A stretch of DNA of 64,000 nt from Schizochytrium sp. CCTCC M209059 (lineage: Eukaryota; Sar; Bigyra; Thraustochytrida; Thraustochytriidae). The DNA lies in the NCBI GenBank assembly GCA_000818945.1, contig KN805375.1, positions 133,788 to 197,787 on the forward strand, in the 5' to 3' direction. The notes beneath the pieces were generated by a model. That model searched no databases. It saw only the letters and a program-made list of their open reading frames with translations, and was not told the DNA's origin. Numbering within the stretch: the first letter of the stretch is position 1; each line of letters begins with the position of its first letter. The translations under genes and the position numbers were made by a program. Of this stretch, positions 10,709 to 23,192 are shown piece by piece.

Positions 10709-12077
10709 ATGTCGATGCCTGGCGGCGCGCGGGAGCAGCTGCAGCCCGCGGGCGCGGCGGAGGAGGGCGCCCGCGGGTGCGGCGGCGGCGGCGGCGCGCG
10801 GGTGGAGTTTGCGCAGGCCNNNNNNNNNNNNNNNNNNNNNNNNNNNNNNNNNNNNTGGCGGCGACGCGCCTAGACCCCGCGCGCGCGAGGCGACGCGCGA
10901 GGCGGCCGCGCGCGCGGGCGAGGCGGCGGCGGCGGCGACTGTGCCGGCGGAGACGGACGCGGGCGAGGTGCGCGTCGTGGTCTCCGCCGCGGGCGCGGTC
11001 CCGCAAGGAGGAATGCCGGCGAGTGTGTACATAAGTTCCCCGGAGAAGGCGCGACGCCCGAACGCGCGCCGCGTGACCTTTGTCGAGGCCGACGCCGCCG
11101 AGGCCGACGCCGCCGCGGCCGCGCAGATGCAGATGGCTCTGCTTCTGGACGATGGACTCGGCGACGAGGTGGACCAGGTCTATGGACGAGACTGGAGCGC
11201 GAGCGATCGCTCCGATGCGCTCGTGCCGTACAGCAATATGGAGAGGAGACTCAGCGCCGGATGGTGGCGTCCACCTCCCGCACATGTGCGCGACCGCGCC
11301 GGCAGCATCTGCTGCAGGTCAAGATACGGCCGCGGTGGGTCTTTGCACGCTGCATCGTCGTCGAAGAACCAGAGCAATCTCTTTTGCACCTCGTTGCTCG
11401 TCTTTGTCATTCTGCTCGTCTCCGGCCTTGCCGGCTGGCGCCTCCTCGAGTTGGGCTTCTTCACGCCGAGCTCCGGAGACTTGCCGTGGGTCGCAAATGG
11501 GACTGCGCGGGATCGGACGACGGGCGTGAAATTTCCCTTGCGGACGGTGCCTCCTGGGGCGGAAACGTTTTACAGCTTGCTCGGCTTGAGTCTGCGGCCA
11601 GGCGCAAATAACTCATGGACCGAGGTGTCTGGCCTCTATGTCGGCAACGCAACGGCCGATCTTCCCTCATGGAAGGAGTTAGCCGATGCGCACAAGGCGG
11701 CCGAGCTGCATCGTGCCATCGTCGACTCCAACACGCCGCTCAGTCTTTGCGTCCGAATGCTGTGTGACGTGCCCGGCGAGACGGTGTCCAAGCAATTTGC
11801 GGAGGGGCTGCTCCCCATTCTTCAGTCTACCTATCCGCCAGGCGCGACGGAACTCATTGCCCGCGATCTGCGGACTCTCGATGGCTGGTTCCCGCCTCTC
11901 TTGCACGAGGACCAGGTCATGTGGCTTCATTGGGACCACCATTCGGCGCTTCGTATCTTTCTTGACGACACCCCAGAGTACCCGTTTGGCTCCTCGGAGC
12001 TCGGTCACGCCATATTCCAGAGCCAGCTTACCGGTCATGGCAGCTCGCTCACGTCACTTGTACATTTCATTTTCTGA
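10709..12077 (+). CDS. Membrane-anchored chalcone-isomerase-like protein, interrupted by a gap
   Basis: The likely start is the ATG at 10709 (MSMPGGAREQ), followed by a GC-rich Ala/Gly/Arg segment broken by 36 N. The frame after the gap differs from the frame before it, so the N-run does not give the true missing length. A single membrane segment follows (SLLVFVILLVSGLAGWRLL, about 11393-11450). The C-terminal domain reads TGVKFPLRTVPP, then FYSLLGLSLRP, SGLYVGNATADLP and a helical LCVRMLCDVPGETVSKQFAE. This is the fold pattern of chalcone-isomerase-like proteins (GVKFP, LLG.G.R, GLYV). Most such proteins outside plants are not flavonoid enzymes; some bind fatty acids. The layout suggests a single-pass protein with the domain on the far side of the membrane from a disordered N-terminus. 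Confidence 0.75.
10820..10855. other. Assembly gap (36 N)
   Basis: A run of 36 N lies inside the GC-rich 5' coding part of the chalcone-isomerase-like gene. The frames on either side do not match across it, so the real length is probably different. Confidence 0.99.
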
Positions 12078-12569
12078 GGAGAAAATCCCAATTTTTTTCT
12101 CTCTTCTAGTCCTTCGTCGCTGTCAGTCCAAACATATAAAGGGAAGGGCGGAAAGGGCGCTTTCATCACTGGTAAGAATAAATAATTGATTGTCTGATTT
12201 CACTTCAAGTCTTCTGGTGTGTTCGCAACCAAACAGAAGAATGGTGTTATTGAAAACAGGAAAGAGCCATTCGTACAGTAAAAGCGAATGATGGGATGCG
12301 TAATCTGAATTTGCGAGTCGTAGGCCTAATTGCGGCGGCGATAGACGCAATTTTCAGAGTCTGAAAAAAGTATGTCCAGATCCCGCAGTCAAGGTAAACA
12401 TCCAGATTAAGCATGTGGAAGCGAGAACGTCAGGACTCCATGCATTCATTCATTCATACATTCATTCATTCATTCATTCACGCAACAACTTTTTTTTTCT
12501 TTTTCTAAAAGTTCGTCCTTCGATACATTTGATCATTTATTCGTTCACCCATCTACGTATCCAGTCATT
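12078..12569. other. Convergent 3' spacer
   Basis: This lies between two converging genes. It holds a TAGGCCTA palindrome (12321-12328) and a CATT tetranucleotide array at about 12441-12480. I see no gene. Confidence 0.6.
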
Positions 12570-14177
12570 TCACCACGTGGTATGAGGTAGCTCGGCGTCC
12601 TCCCAAATTGAAGGATGCTCGGACTTGTAAATTTGACCCTTGAGCGGTTTCCGGGAATACGTCCGCGCACGATCTTGTTTTACATTGCCCGTGTACTTGA
12701 GCGTGTTAAAGTACACCTCAGTGTTTGGGGCGTGGTAGTAGCCTCGAAGGCGGAAAATGTACGAGGAAAAGGTCGACTCGAGTGTGCCCGCAAAAACGCG
12801 CGCAAGTGCACAAATAACCTGTTCAATGCACCCTTCAAGCTTACGTGGAATGTCGACTCCCCGTAATGCATAGTTTCCTCGCGGCCCGAAAAAGTCTTTC
12901 CACTGAAAGACCTCGTACTCCTTTTCAAAGGCTTCAAAAAAGTTTGCATTGGTCTCGTCCGTGGCAATGTAAAGTTTCTCGCCCGGGCGAAGGAGTGCTC
13001 GCACATTATTCAACGTGTCTTGCGCGCTCAGGAAAACCTCCTTGTATTGAAGATCGTTGCGCCGAACGTGCAGCGCCGCAAAACGAAAGGGACCTAGCTC
13101 CCGAATAACCCGGGCAGCAATGTCAAAGACGATACTTCGGTAATGGACGTGATCCCGAAGCATGCGCTTGTAGCTACGGCTCAGCGCTTCGTCCGCAAAG
13201 GCGGCAAACGTGTTGACCTGCACAAGAAACCGAAAATCATCGTTGTTCCTGCAGCTCGGAAACGAAATGAGCGGCGCCGCATTCATTGCTGGAGTGAGCT
13301 CGACAAGTTCGCGGTGGTGAACAAAATCGCGCGGAACACCGTCCGGGTACTGTGCCTGCACAGCCGCGATCGAAGGAAACATGACAAGATTCGAAAGAGG
13401 GCTCCAGGGCAGGCTGTAGCGCTGTTCGTTGTCCGAGGCCGAGCTCTTCATCCACGATTTCCATGCACGCTCGCTCTCCGGAGATGACCAGTCGGCATCG
13501 ACGAGATTTGCTGGGAGCGCGAGGCGGTCTCCTTCGCGACGGACAAACTCTTCAGCCGAGATAACCGGCACTGCGGCCTGCAGGTGCTCAATGTCGAAAA
13601 ACTCCTTGTACTCTGTCACAGAGTGCTTTGAAGTAGTCATTTGCATGCGTTTCATCGGACCCAAGTCGATCAAATACCAACCCGCGGGTGGCGGCAACAC
13701 AAGTGTACGTCGAGTGAGCCAGGCCATAAGCACAAAGTATTCGAAAGCCATGCGGATATTGTTGAAACCACCGCAGTCTGTGAGAAAAAGAACGTAGCGG
13801 TCGCCTGGACTCGTCGGAAGCCGTCCGATTCCGCTATTGTACAACGGATCCAGCTTCCAATAGTAGAGCTTGCTCTGCAACGCCGCGAGCGAACTTGCGG
13901 CAGCGACGCCAAACTCCGCGACGACGTCTGCACTGTGCCCATCCAAAGGAAGCGTCAGTGCTACGGATTCTCCGTCCGCGCCGCGCGCAGCGCGCAGCGG
14001 GCCCGCCTCGACAGCAGCTTGCCGCAGCGGCTGTGCCAGCCCGGTGCTCTCCTCCGTGCGCGCATGGTACGAGAACACAAAGATCACCCAGACGACGATG
14101 CCCACGAGCAGGTGGACCCACGTCACGCGCTCCTTGAAGCCTTCCGCCCGCGCCGCGGGTTGCTGTCTGCTGCGCAT
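12570..14177 (-). CDS. GDP-fucose protein O-fucosyltransferase-like enzyme
   Basis: This 535-aa type II membrane protein has a short basic cytosolic tail, one anchor (WVHLLVGIVVWVIFVFSY, residues about 20-37) and a lumenal catalytic domain. It shows the hallmarks of the O-FucT family (GT65/GT68-type fold): the donor-site loop LTDCGGFNNIR, the FRFAALHVRRND block matching the conserved H-x-R-x-D/N motif, LYIATDE, and a C-terminal CALARVFAGTLESTFSSY typical of the GDP-binding half. It would transfer fucose in the Golgi or ER. The acceptor cannot be told from sequence. The start is the ATG at 14177, and the frame is intronless. It is transcribed away from CFAP298. Confidence 0.88.
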   Translation of the reverse strand: MRSRQQPAARAEGFKERVTWVHLLVGIVVWVIFVFSYHARTEESTGLAQPLRQAAVEAGPLRAARGADGESVALTLPLDGHSADVVAEFGVAAASSLAALQSKLYYWKLDPLYNSGIGRLPTSPGDRYVLFLTDCGGFNNIRMAFEYFVLMAWLTRRTLVLPPPAGWYLIDLGPMKRMQMTTSKHSVTEYKEFFDIEHLQAAVPVISAEEFVRREGDRLALPANLVDADWSSPESERAWKSWMKSSASDNEQRYSLPWSPLSNLVMFPSIAAVQAQYPDGVPRDFVHHRELVELTPAMNAAPLISFPSCRNNDDFRFLVQVNTFAAFADEALSRSYKRMLRDHVHYRSIVFDIAARVIRELGPFRFAALHVRRNDLQYKEVFLSAQDTLNNVRALLRPGEKLYIATDETNANFFEAFEKEYEVFQWKDFFGPRGNYALRGVDIPRKLEGCIEQVICALARVFAGTLESTFSSYIFRLRGYYHAPNTEVYFNTLKYTGNVKQDRARTYSRKPLKGQIYKSEHPSIWEDAELPHTTW

Positions 14178-14962
14178 TCTCTCCCGATCTTGTGCTTGCC
14201 GCGTCCACGATTCGAGCTTTGTTCATCTTTTTTGCCCCTCTCTCTGTCTCCAAGTCCTTCCTTCCTCGTCTTCGTCACTTACACTGATTTCTGTAGCCTA
14301 GGCCTAGCTAGGCCTAGGTCTAGGTCTACTCGGCCACCACAACAACTTTACTGTGAAGCTCGATCACGAGGAGGCCGAATCGACTCAAGTCGGCGAGTCC
14401 CGTGGTCTCCATTCCTCCATCGATGCGACACTCAGCTGCAGCTGCAGCTGCAGCTTGGTCCTCCGGCATGACTCGGTTTGAGCATGGGACTGGGCTCGGG
14501 CGTGCCACTGGGCTTGTGCTTGCGTAGCGGCGCCCATTCTCCACTTGTGCATTTTTCGTACAAGTAGGAAATGCCCCACCCGCGCAAGTCGAAAATATAG
14601 CTCCGGCTGACCGTTGACTACTAGGCCTACTACGAGTACGAGTAAGACCCGTACCGGCAAGCAGCAGCGGTCTAAGAAGAGCACAAGGAGCCTGAGCACA
14701 AGGAGAGCTCGTGCCGGCAGAACGGAAAAGCGTCGCAGAGCCCAAGCAGCGAGCGTGTGGACGCGAGCCTGCCTGCACGCAACGGAGCTGGCGCGGGACC
14801 GCAATCCCGCGGCGCAAAAGCGGCAACAACCTCTCGAAACATCCTCCCACCTGTGCGAGCTTGGGAGCGAGCCCGAGAGATCTCGAACACGGCAGACGCC
14901 GACGGCAGGGCGACAGCGCAGCAAAGCTAGACTCCGGGTGCGGGAGGAGAGAGGCGTGCAAG
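14178..14962. promoter_or_regulatory. Divergent promoter region with palindromes
   Basis: This is the shared upstream region of the O-fucosyltransferase gene (minus) and CFAP298 (plus). It has three TAGGCCTA copies (14299-14306, 14309-14316, 14622-14629) and an alternating AGCTGC array (about 14433-14456) that is itself palindromic. I do not accept the long frames that cross it as genes. Confidence 0.5.
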
Positions 14963-15814
14963 ATGGTCGTCGTCGTGGTAAAACGCTCGGAACAGGACCA
15001 GTTCCTGTACGAGACTACGTGCACGCAGAAAAATGACGATTTGCTGAACGAACTCGTAAAAATCGCGACCATGCGACTCAAGGTGAACGGGCTGAGCGAA
15101 GCGCTCAAGGAGCTCGCCAAACATGGGCCGGCCAAACCAGAGGCAGCAAAAGGCATCGACGAGATTCAAGACCAAGCCAATGTCGCCGAGGGCGCGAGCC
15201 TGCCAAAGCGAGGAGAGCACTACGCGCCCGACCCGAGCGGAAATCGCACGGGCGAAGCACCCTCTCCGCAACTGCAAGAAGTCTTGCAAAAGGTTGCCGA
15301 AGACGCTGCGCAGGCCACTAGCTCTGCTCAAGTTCGCGCCAAGGTACCCACTACGGTGGCGCTTTTGCAGGAAAAGATTGATCTCATGCGTGGCGCCGTA
15401 ACCATGGCGTATCCGATGGGGCTTCCCGCATATGACCCGATTCGTATGGCACTTGAGGACGTTGACCACACTGCTGACATTTATGGAGAACAGCAGCTCG
15501 ATGCCTCCACTGCGCAGCTCTGGTGGGCCGGAAAAGAGTTTCTTCGAGGCCAAACTGTTGGCGACCGCGTTGGCAAGAATGAAAAGACCAAGATCATCGC
15601 CAAGCTCCAGCGGCCTGGGTCAGGAGCCCCTGCACGCGAGGCCGCCGTCACGGAGGACGAACGCAAGGCCATGATGGCACACTATTTTCGCAAGCAAGAG
15701 GAGATGAAACGTCTTAGCGAGGAAAACGACGAGGACTACCTCAATTCGCAATGGGCTGATCCCAACGCGCTCCGCCGCCAGCTGAATGGCACAAACCAGA
15801 TTCGCTTCCGTTAG
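14963..15814 (+). CDS. CFAP298: CFAP298 (C21orf59/Kurly), dynein-arm assembly factor
   Basis: This is a cytoplasmic protein needed for outer dynein arm assembly and ciliary motility in animals and algae. The 283-aa frame starts MVVVVVKRSEQDQFL, like the family N-terminus, and keeps its conserved blocks: LRGAVTMAYPMGLPAYDPIR, AQLWWAGKEF, VGKNEKTKIIAKLQRPGSGA with APARE following, and YLNSQWADPNALRR near the end. Length matches the human protein (about 290 aa). The frame is open upstream of 14963, but homology begins exactly at this ATG. It shows that the organism builds motile cilia at some stage. Confidence 0.97.
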   Translation: MVVVVVKRSEQDQFLYETTCTQKNDDLLNELVKIATMRLKVNGLSEALKELAKHGPAKPEAAKGIDEIQDQANVAEGASLPKRGEHYAPDPSGNRTGEAPSPQLQEVLQKVAEDAAQATSSAQVRAKVPTTVALLQEKIDLMRGAVTMAYPMGLPAYDPIRMALEDVDHTADIYGEQQLDASTAQLWWAGKEFLRGQTVGDRVGKNEKTKIIAKLQRPGSGAPAREAAVTEDERKAMMAHYFRKQEEMKRLSEENDEDYLNSQWADPNALRRQLNGTNQIRFR

Positions 15815-16200
15815 TCGTCTCTATCTGTGAATAATGAGCAAAATTCGAGTGTTTCACGTAAACTGCAATGCGTAAAAAACTAGCTCTAGGCCTAGACCCA
15901 GCCTGAGCCTATCATTGAGATTTTCGACCATAAATCTCACAACAAGAAACAGCAAGACAACCAATCATATTTGTTAACCTTTTATGTATTGATTGCATGC
16001 AAAACCGTCGATGGAGAAAAAAAAAAATAGGGAAATAGGAAAGAAAGGTATTGAAAAAGATGCAAAGCAATTGGTGCATGGGGGAATCAAAAAAGTCATG
16101 GGGAGACAGGCAGGCAGGCAGGTCTACGTGGAGGCCATTCTTAAGCATTTTGTTCTTGTTTTTGTTTTACTTTGGCTTCTCGAATTTGGCTCGCAACGGC
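15815..16200. other. Convergent 3' spacer
   Basis: This lies between the CFAP298 stop and the golgin-84 stop. It contains a TAGGCCTA copy (15887-15894) and A-rich tracts. No gene is seen. Confidence 0.6.
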
Positions 16201-19194
<2,994 letters not shown>

Positions 19195-19864
19195 CGTGGG
19201 GGTCCGAGGTTTTCTACGCTTGCAGCTTTGAGACGCACAGGCGGTGCGGCGGCGCGCCGCGCCGTTCAGAGGCCTGCCCTGCTGCCTTCGTCCAGTGTTG
19301 TCCTTGCGCTGTCTTGCGCGCCGCCTTTTGGCGCGACGAAGTTTCCTGTCTAGCCTATAAATTGCAAGCTGGCCCCGGAGTCCAGGTCATCAAACTGCTT
19401 TGGGTGTTTTTAGTTTTGTTTTGTTTTATTTGTAGACCGTGACAACAAGCTCAGCTCAGGTTGAGCGACTCGGACACCGCCAGGAAATGGGCCTTCTTTA
19501 CGCGATATATCACAGGCCCTGCGAGATTAGATTCCAGGAATAGAGGTTTGAGACGGAGTCCTGTGGCGCTTTGCACTGTACTGCACTGCTTTGTAGCCGC
19601 ACTGCGAACTATAGACATCCAAACTTCATTCAAATCTCATGGCGCATTCAAAGATGACTAACTAACTCGCGAGCTTCCTTCCCTCCAATCATGATGGCAC
19701 CACCAAAAGGGACTTTTTTTTTATCTTTAGGCCTAGCTTGCATTCAACAAAAGACTTATGTATCAGAAGAGGCCGCGGCCATGGTGGCAGCTTGGGCTTT
19801 GTATTGATAAAGACAATCACCAAAATAATTCTGCGATTCGAGCTATTTTGCGATCTCTCTCAGT
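19195..19864. other. Golgin-84 upstream region and 3' spacer
   Basis: This holds the golgin-84 promoter and the 3' end of the next minus-strand gene. It has a TAGGCCTA copy (19728-19735). No gene or structured RNA is recognised. Confidence 0.55.
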
Positions 19865-21799
19865 TCAAGCCGAGGTGTTGGAAGACGCAGTAGTTGGAGT
19901 CGAGGGAGAAGAAGGAGATGCAGAACTAGCAGAAGGAACAGCAGCTGGTGGTGCAGCTGAAGGGACGGCAGCTGCAGCTGGTGCTTGAGATTGCATCTTA
20001 CTCGTCGCGCCATCATGAGTTGAAGCGACGTTCACTGTCGCGTAAACCCTTTGCTGATGCTGCTCATGCATGTGGGAAATCTGAGACTGATGAGCGTAGT
20101 GCGGATGGTACGCATAGTTGCCCGCGGCTGCTTCGTGGGCCCCACGTGCTGCAGCAACTTCTGCCGCATGCTGGAAGTGGGGAACACCAAAGCCATAGAC
20201 ATTATAATCTGCGAATGGAAGCGGCCCGCCGTAAAAGAAAGCACCTTGCGGGACTTGATAGTGCACAGGGGACACTACGTGCTCTCCAGGTTGCGAATAC
20301 GGAGCATGATGGTGTTGATGCGCCACGTAGGGGGGATAAATCACCGACACAGGAGTCGCTGTTGCGTTCTGGCTCTCCTCTCTCGGGGACTGGAGCATCT
20401 CGTGTCGAGTTCCATGACTCTTGGCTCGGCCCCGTGGAGAACCGGATGGCGACCCATCAGGCATTTGTGAAGCATACGCTTTGGGGGACACTGCAAAGTG
20501 AGGATGCACGGGAGCGTGCGGCGCAAAGTAGTAAATAGAAGAGGGTACGCCAAATGCGTACATATCGACTGAGGCTGACCGAACATTCGTGGACTTGTGT
20601 GTGGGCCCCACGGCTACTTGGGAACGTTGTTGACGCTGTTTGTCGAGAACATCCCGCGGTATAGCCTCCTTCACTTCTGCAGGCTTTCCGTTAATGTTGT
20701 GTACCTCGGTTCTCAGAGCTCGATGCATTCCCGTCGCATCTGCAAAGGACACAAAACCAAAGCCGCGCGAACGATTCGTCTCACGATCAATCATGACCGT
20801 TGCCTGCGAAAGTTCCCCAAACTGTCCAAAGTAGTTTCGCAACACAGCTTGAGTAACAGTGCCTGCGAGGCCACCGACGAAGATTTTGAACGAGGACTCT
20901 TCTGCACCAGATCCGTCTGTAGAATTACTCACTTCGGCAGATGAAAGAGTGGCAGAGCTGACCGTGCTCGTAGTGCTACCCGAACAGTTCTGATGCTGGT
21001 GTGTGTTCGTGTCGGATGTCTGGTTGTTTGTCGTTCTTTGGGTCGCGACGCCTTGGTTCCTCCTCCGAACACCACTTCCCGAAATGCGACGTGAAGGTTG
21101 GTTGTCCATATGAAGAGGCATCTTTTCCGACTGCACTACCGGCTGATCTGTCGGCGTTGAGCCTTGTTCAGCGTCTGCGATCGCGTCAGAGACAGTGGTT
21201 ACAGGTGAAGAGCTTGGTGCACGGGGAACGGCGAACTTGACGTCGACCTCGCGTCCGCAAATCTTGTGGACCATTTTGACCACCTCAGCTGCAATGGCTG
21301 CGTCCTTGAACGTTACGAAGCCAAATCCACGGGATTTGCCCGTGAGAACTTTGTGCAGGGGCACACGAACATCGTCCAGCTCGCCGTAGCGACTGAAATG
21401 GTCCTCGACAGTTTGTTTCGATGCATCAAGAGACAGCCCACCCAGGAAAATCTTACGCGCGGGTTCACTTTCTTTTTCTTCTTCGACATCCTCTTTGCGA
21501 TCGCCTTTCTCGTGCTTTGGGTCTCTTTGCAGCTCGCTTGATTGAAGGGGAGATGTCATGTGCCTTTCTCCTTCCTCATCCCGCTTACCCTCGAAGCTTT
21601 GAGGCTCGGGTTTCCCAGCCGAGGTAGTAACTGATGATTCGTCAGCAGCATCAGCGTCTTGCTGTTCTTCTGTAGCAGTCAGAGGCGTCACGGTGCGACC
21701 AGAAGACGGTCTTGGCCCATCTACCTCGCGTTCCGGTTCTTGCAGGGGCAGTGCGCCTGTCACTTGAGGAGTATAGGTTGGCTTGGCCATTTCGCTCAT
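19865..21799 (-). CDS. Two-RRM RNA-binding protein (Musashi/DAZAP1/hnRNP A-B type)
   Basis: The 644-aa protein has RRM1 at about residues 116-195 (RNP2 KIFLGGLS, RNP1 KSRGFGFVTF) and RRM2 at about 304-382 (RNP2 FKIFVGGL, RNP1 RSRGFGFVSF). A polar Ser/Thr/Asn linker of about 110 residues joins them. The C-terminal half is low-complexity, rich in His, Tyr, Ala and Pro, as in Musashi- and hnRNP-like proteins. The family binds single-stranded RNA and controls splicing, stability or translation. The target is not predictable here. The start is the ATG at 21799; a second Met is three codons in. Confidence 0.9.
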   Translation of the reverse strand: MSEMAKPTYTPQVTGALPLQEPEREVDGPRPSSGRTVTPLTATEEQQDADAADESSVTTSAGKPEPQSFEGKRDEEGERHMTSPLQSSELQRDPKHEKGDRKEDVEEEKESEPARKIFLGGLSLDASKQTVEDHFSRYGELDDVRVPLHKVLTGKSRGFGFVTFKDAAIAAEVVKMVHKICGREVDVKFAVPRAPSSSPVTTVSDAIADAEQGSTPTDQPVVQSEKMPLHMDNQPSRRISGSGVRRRNQGVATQRTTNNQTSDTNTHQHQNCSGSTTSTVSSATLSSAEVSNSTDGSGAEESSFKIFVGGLAGTVTQAVLRNYFGQFGELSQATVMIDRETNRSRGFGFVSFADATGMHRALRTEVHNINGKPAEVKEAIPRDVLDKQRQQRSQVAVGPTHKSTNVRSASVDMYAFGVPSSIYYFAPHAPVHPHFAVSPKAYASQMPDGSPSGSPRGRAKSHGTRHEMLQSPREESQNATATPVSVIYPPYVAHQHHHAPYSQPGEHVVSPVHYQVPQGAFFYGGPLPFADYNVYGFGVPHFQHAAEVAAARGAHEAAAGNYAYHPHYAHQSQISHMHEQHQQRVYATVNVASTHDGATSKMQSQAPAAAAVPSAAPPAAVPSASSASPSSPSTPTTASSNTSA

Positions 21800-23192
21800 C
21801 TACTCCTTGCCACAATGTTCAAATGTAGTAAGCGACCGATCGATTTGGCTTTCGCGTTCCTGTCTCTAGTAAACACCACTAAGCATCGCCAGCCCGATGC
21901 TCCCTTTGCGTACCTTTCGAGCGCGTCTGCCGCCAGTGTTGATGTGCTCCTCGGCCAAGAGAATCAAGATGCAGAATCGATGCAACCCTGTTCCGCTTGG
22001 AGCTCTCGCCGCTGTTGATGAAAGTTGCTGATGATGGGGAGGGATGATGTTGCTGGGTAGACAGATTCTTTCTCCTTCTGTTCGCTCTCCGCGTCCTTCC
22101 CGACGTGCAGCTCCTCCCGCACGCTTCAATCAGGCGTTCTTGCCTGCTATGCTAGCCTCGTTGGCCGCCCGTCTGCCTGCCAAGCGCTCCAAACTTGCGA
22201 GAGACCTCGAGTCCCTGCCGCGACTCCTTTCCCCAACCCCCCCTCGCTCGTTAGCGCGCACGCGAGCGCCGCAAGCACCGCGCGCGACCGTGCGAGCTCG
22301 CAAGGAGGCAAGCAAGCAAGCTAGCAAGCAAGCAAGCCAGCCGGCCAGCCAGCCAGCAAGCAAGCAAGCAAGCAAGCAAGCAAACCTCGAGCGACTGCGA
22401 GTCGAAGGGGCTCTGGCGCACGTCCTGACGCGGCTTCTGGCGCTTTTAAGAGGACAGACCGCGCGAAGACAGGGCAGACAGAGCCGCCGCCGCCGCCACC
22501 CCGCGCGCAGGCGCGCCTCTCTCTTCCCGCCGCCGCGGGCGGGGGCGCGCGGCCCAGGGCCCGTAGCGCATCCTCGCGCGCGCTGCGGCGCGTGAGGCGG
22601 CCGCCGCACCGCCCTCGAGGGGACACTTCGGAGATTCGATTGGCGTTTCAGGGGGGAACAAGCGCCAGTGGTAGGATTCGAAAGGGGGGTCCTGGGGAAG
22701 TCTTTCGACATCGAACCTAGCGCGCCCTTGCAGCTGCGGGAGGTTATGGGAGGAAGGGGCGATTATCGTGCACGATGAAGAAGAACGCAGCAGCAGCGGG
22801 CACAGAGAACGAACCTGGCTCTCGCAGCGTGCGGTGCCTGTGCGTTACGATCAATGCAAGAAAATCGCTGGTTAATCCGCCGCGCTCGTGGCATCTCGCC
22901 TGCATTTCTTTAAAAGAGCAGACGCCGCATCTTTCTCCATGACATTAGCACGCTTCAAAACAACTAACTCTGCACAGCCTCGAGTCTGATCTTCAAGTTC
23001 TTCTCATTCTCCGTTTACTTCCTCTTCTGCTACTTTGTCGCGCAGCATGCGGAAAAAGCAAGCGGCGAGAATAAGGACGCGTTCGAACCGGGGCTGAGAA
23101 GTTGGCACCGACTGCACGACGAACAATCTTCCATTATCTTTTTGTTTGGAGTTTACACATCGAAACATAGTTCTGAAGTTAAGCCAATCTCC
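21800..23192. other. Long repeat-bearing spacer
   Basis: This is the upstream region of the RRM gene and the 3' flank of the ammonium transporter. It holds a CAAG/CCAG tetranucleotide array at 22308-22383 and a GC-rich block (22440-22620). Several long frames cross it on both strands, but they are low-complexity (Arg, Ala, Lys-Gln-Ala-Ser repeats) and I reject them. A short noncoding transcript or 5' exon could be present but is not supported. Confidence 0.5.
22308..22383. repeat. CAAG/CCAG tetranucleotide array
   Basis: This is a microsatellite of AAGC units with a central CCAG variant block. The same tetranucleotide recurs near 47012, 47944, 57309 and 58249. Confidence 0.95.

Noticed and set aside
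22044..22711. Long overlapping frames on both strands rich in Arg, Ala and Lys-Gln-Ala-Ser
   Set aside because: GC-rich, microsatellite-driven, no domain, and they overlap each other on opposite strands.
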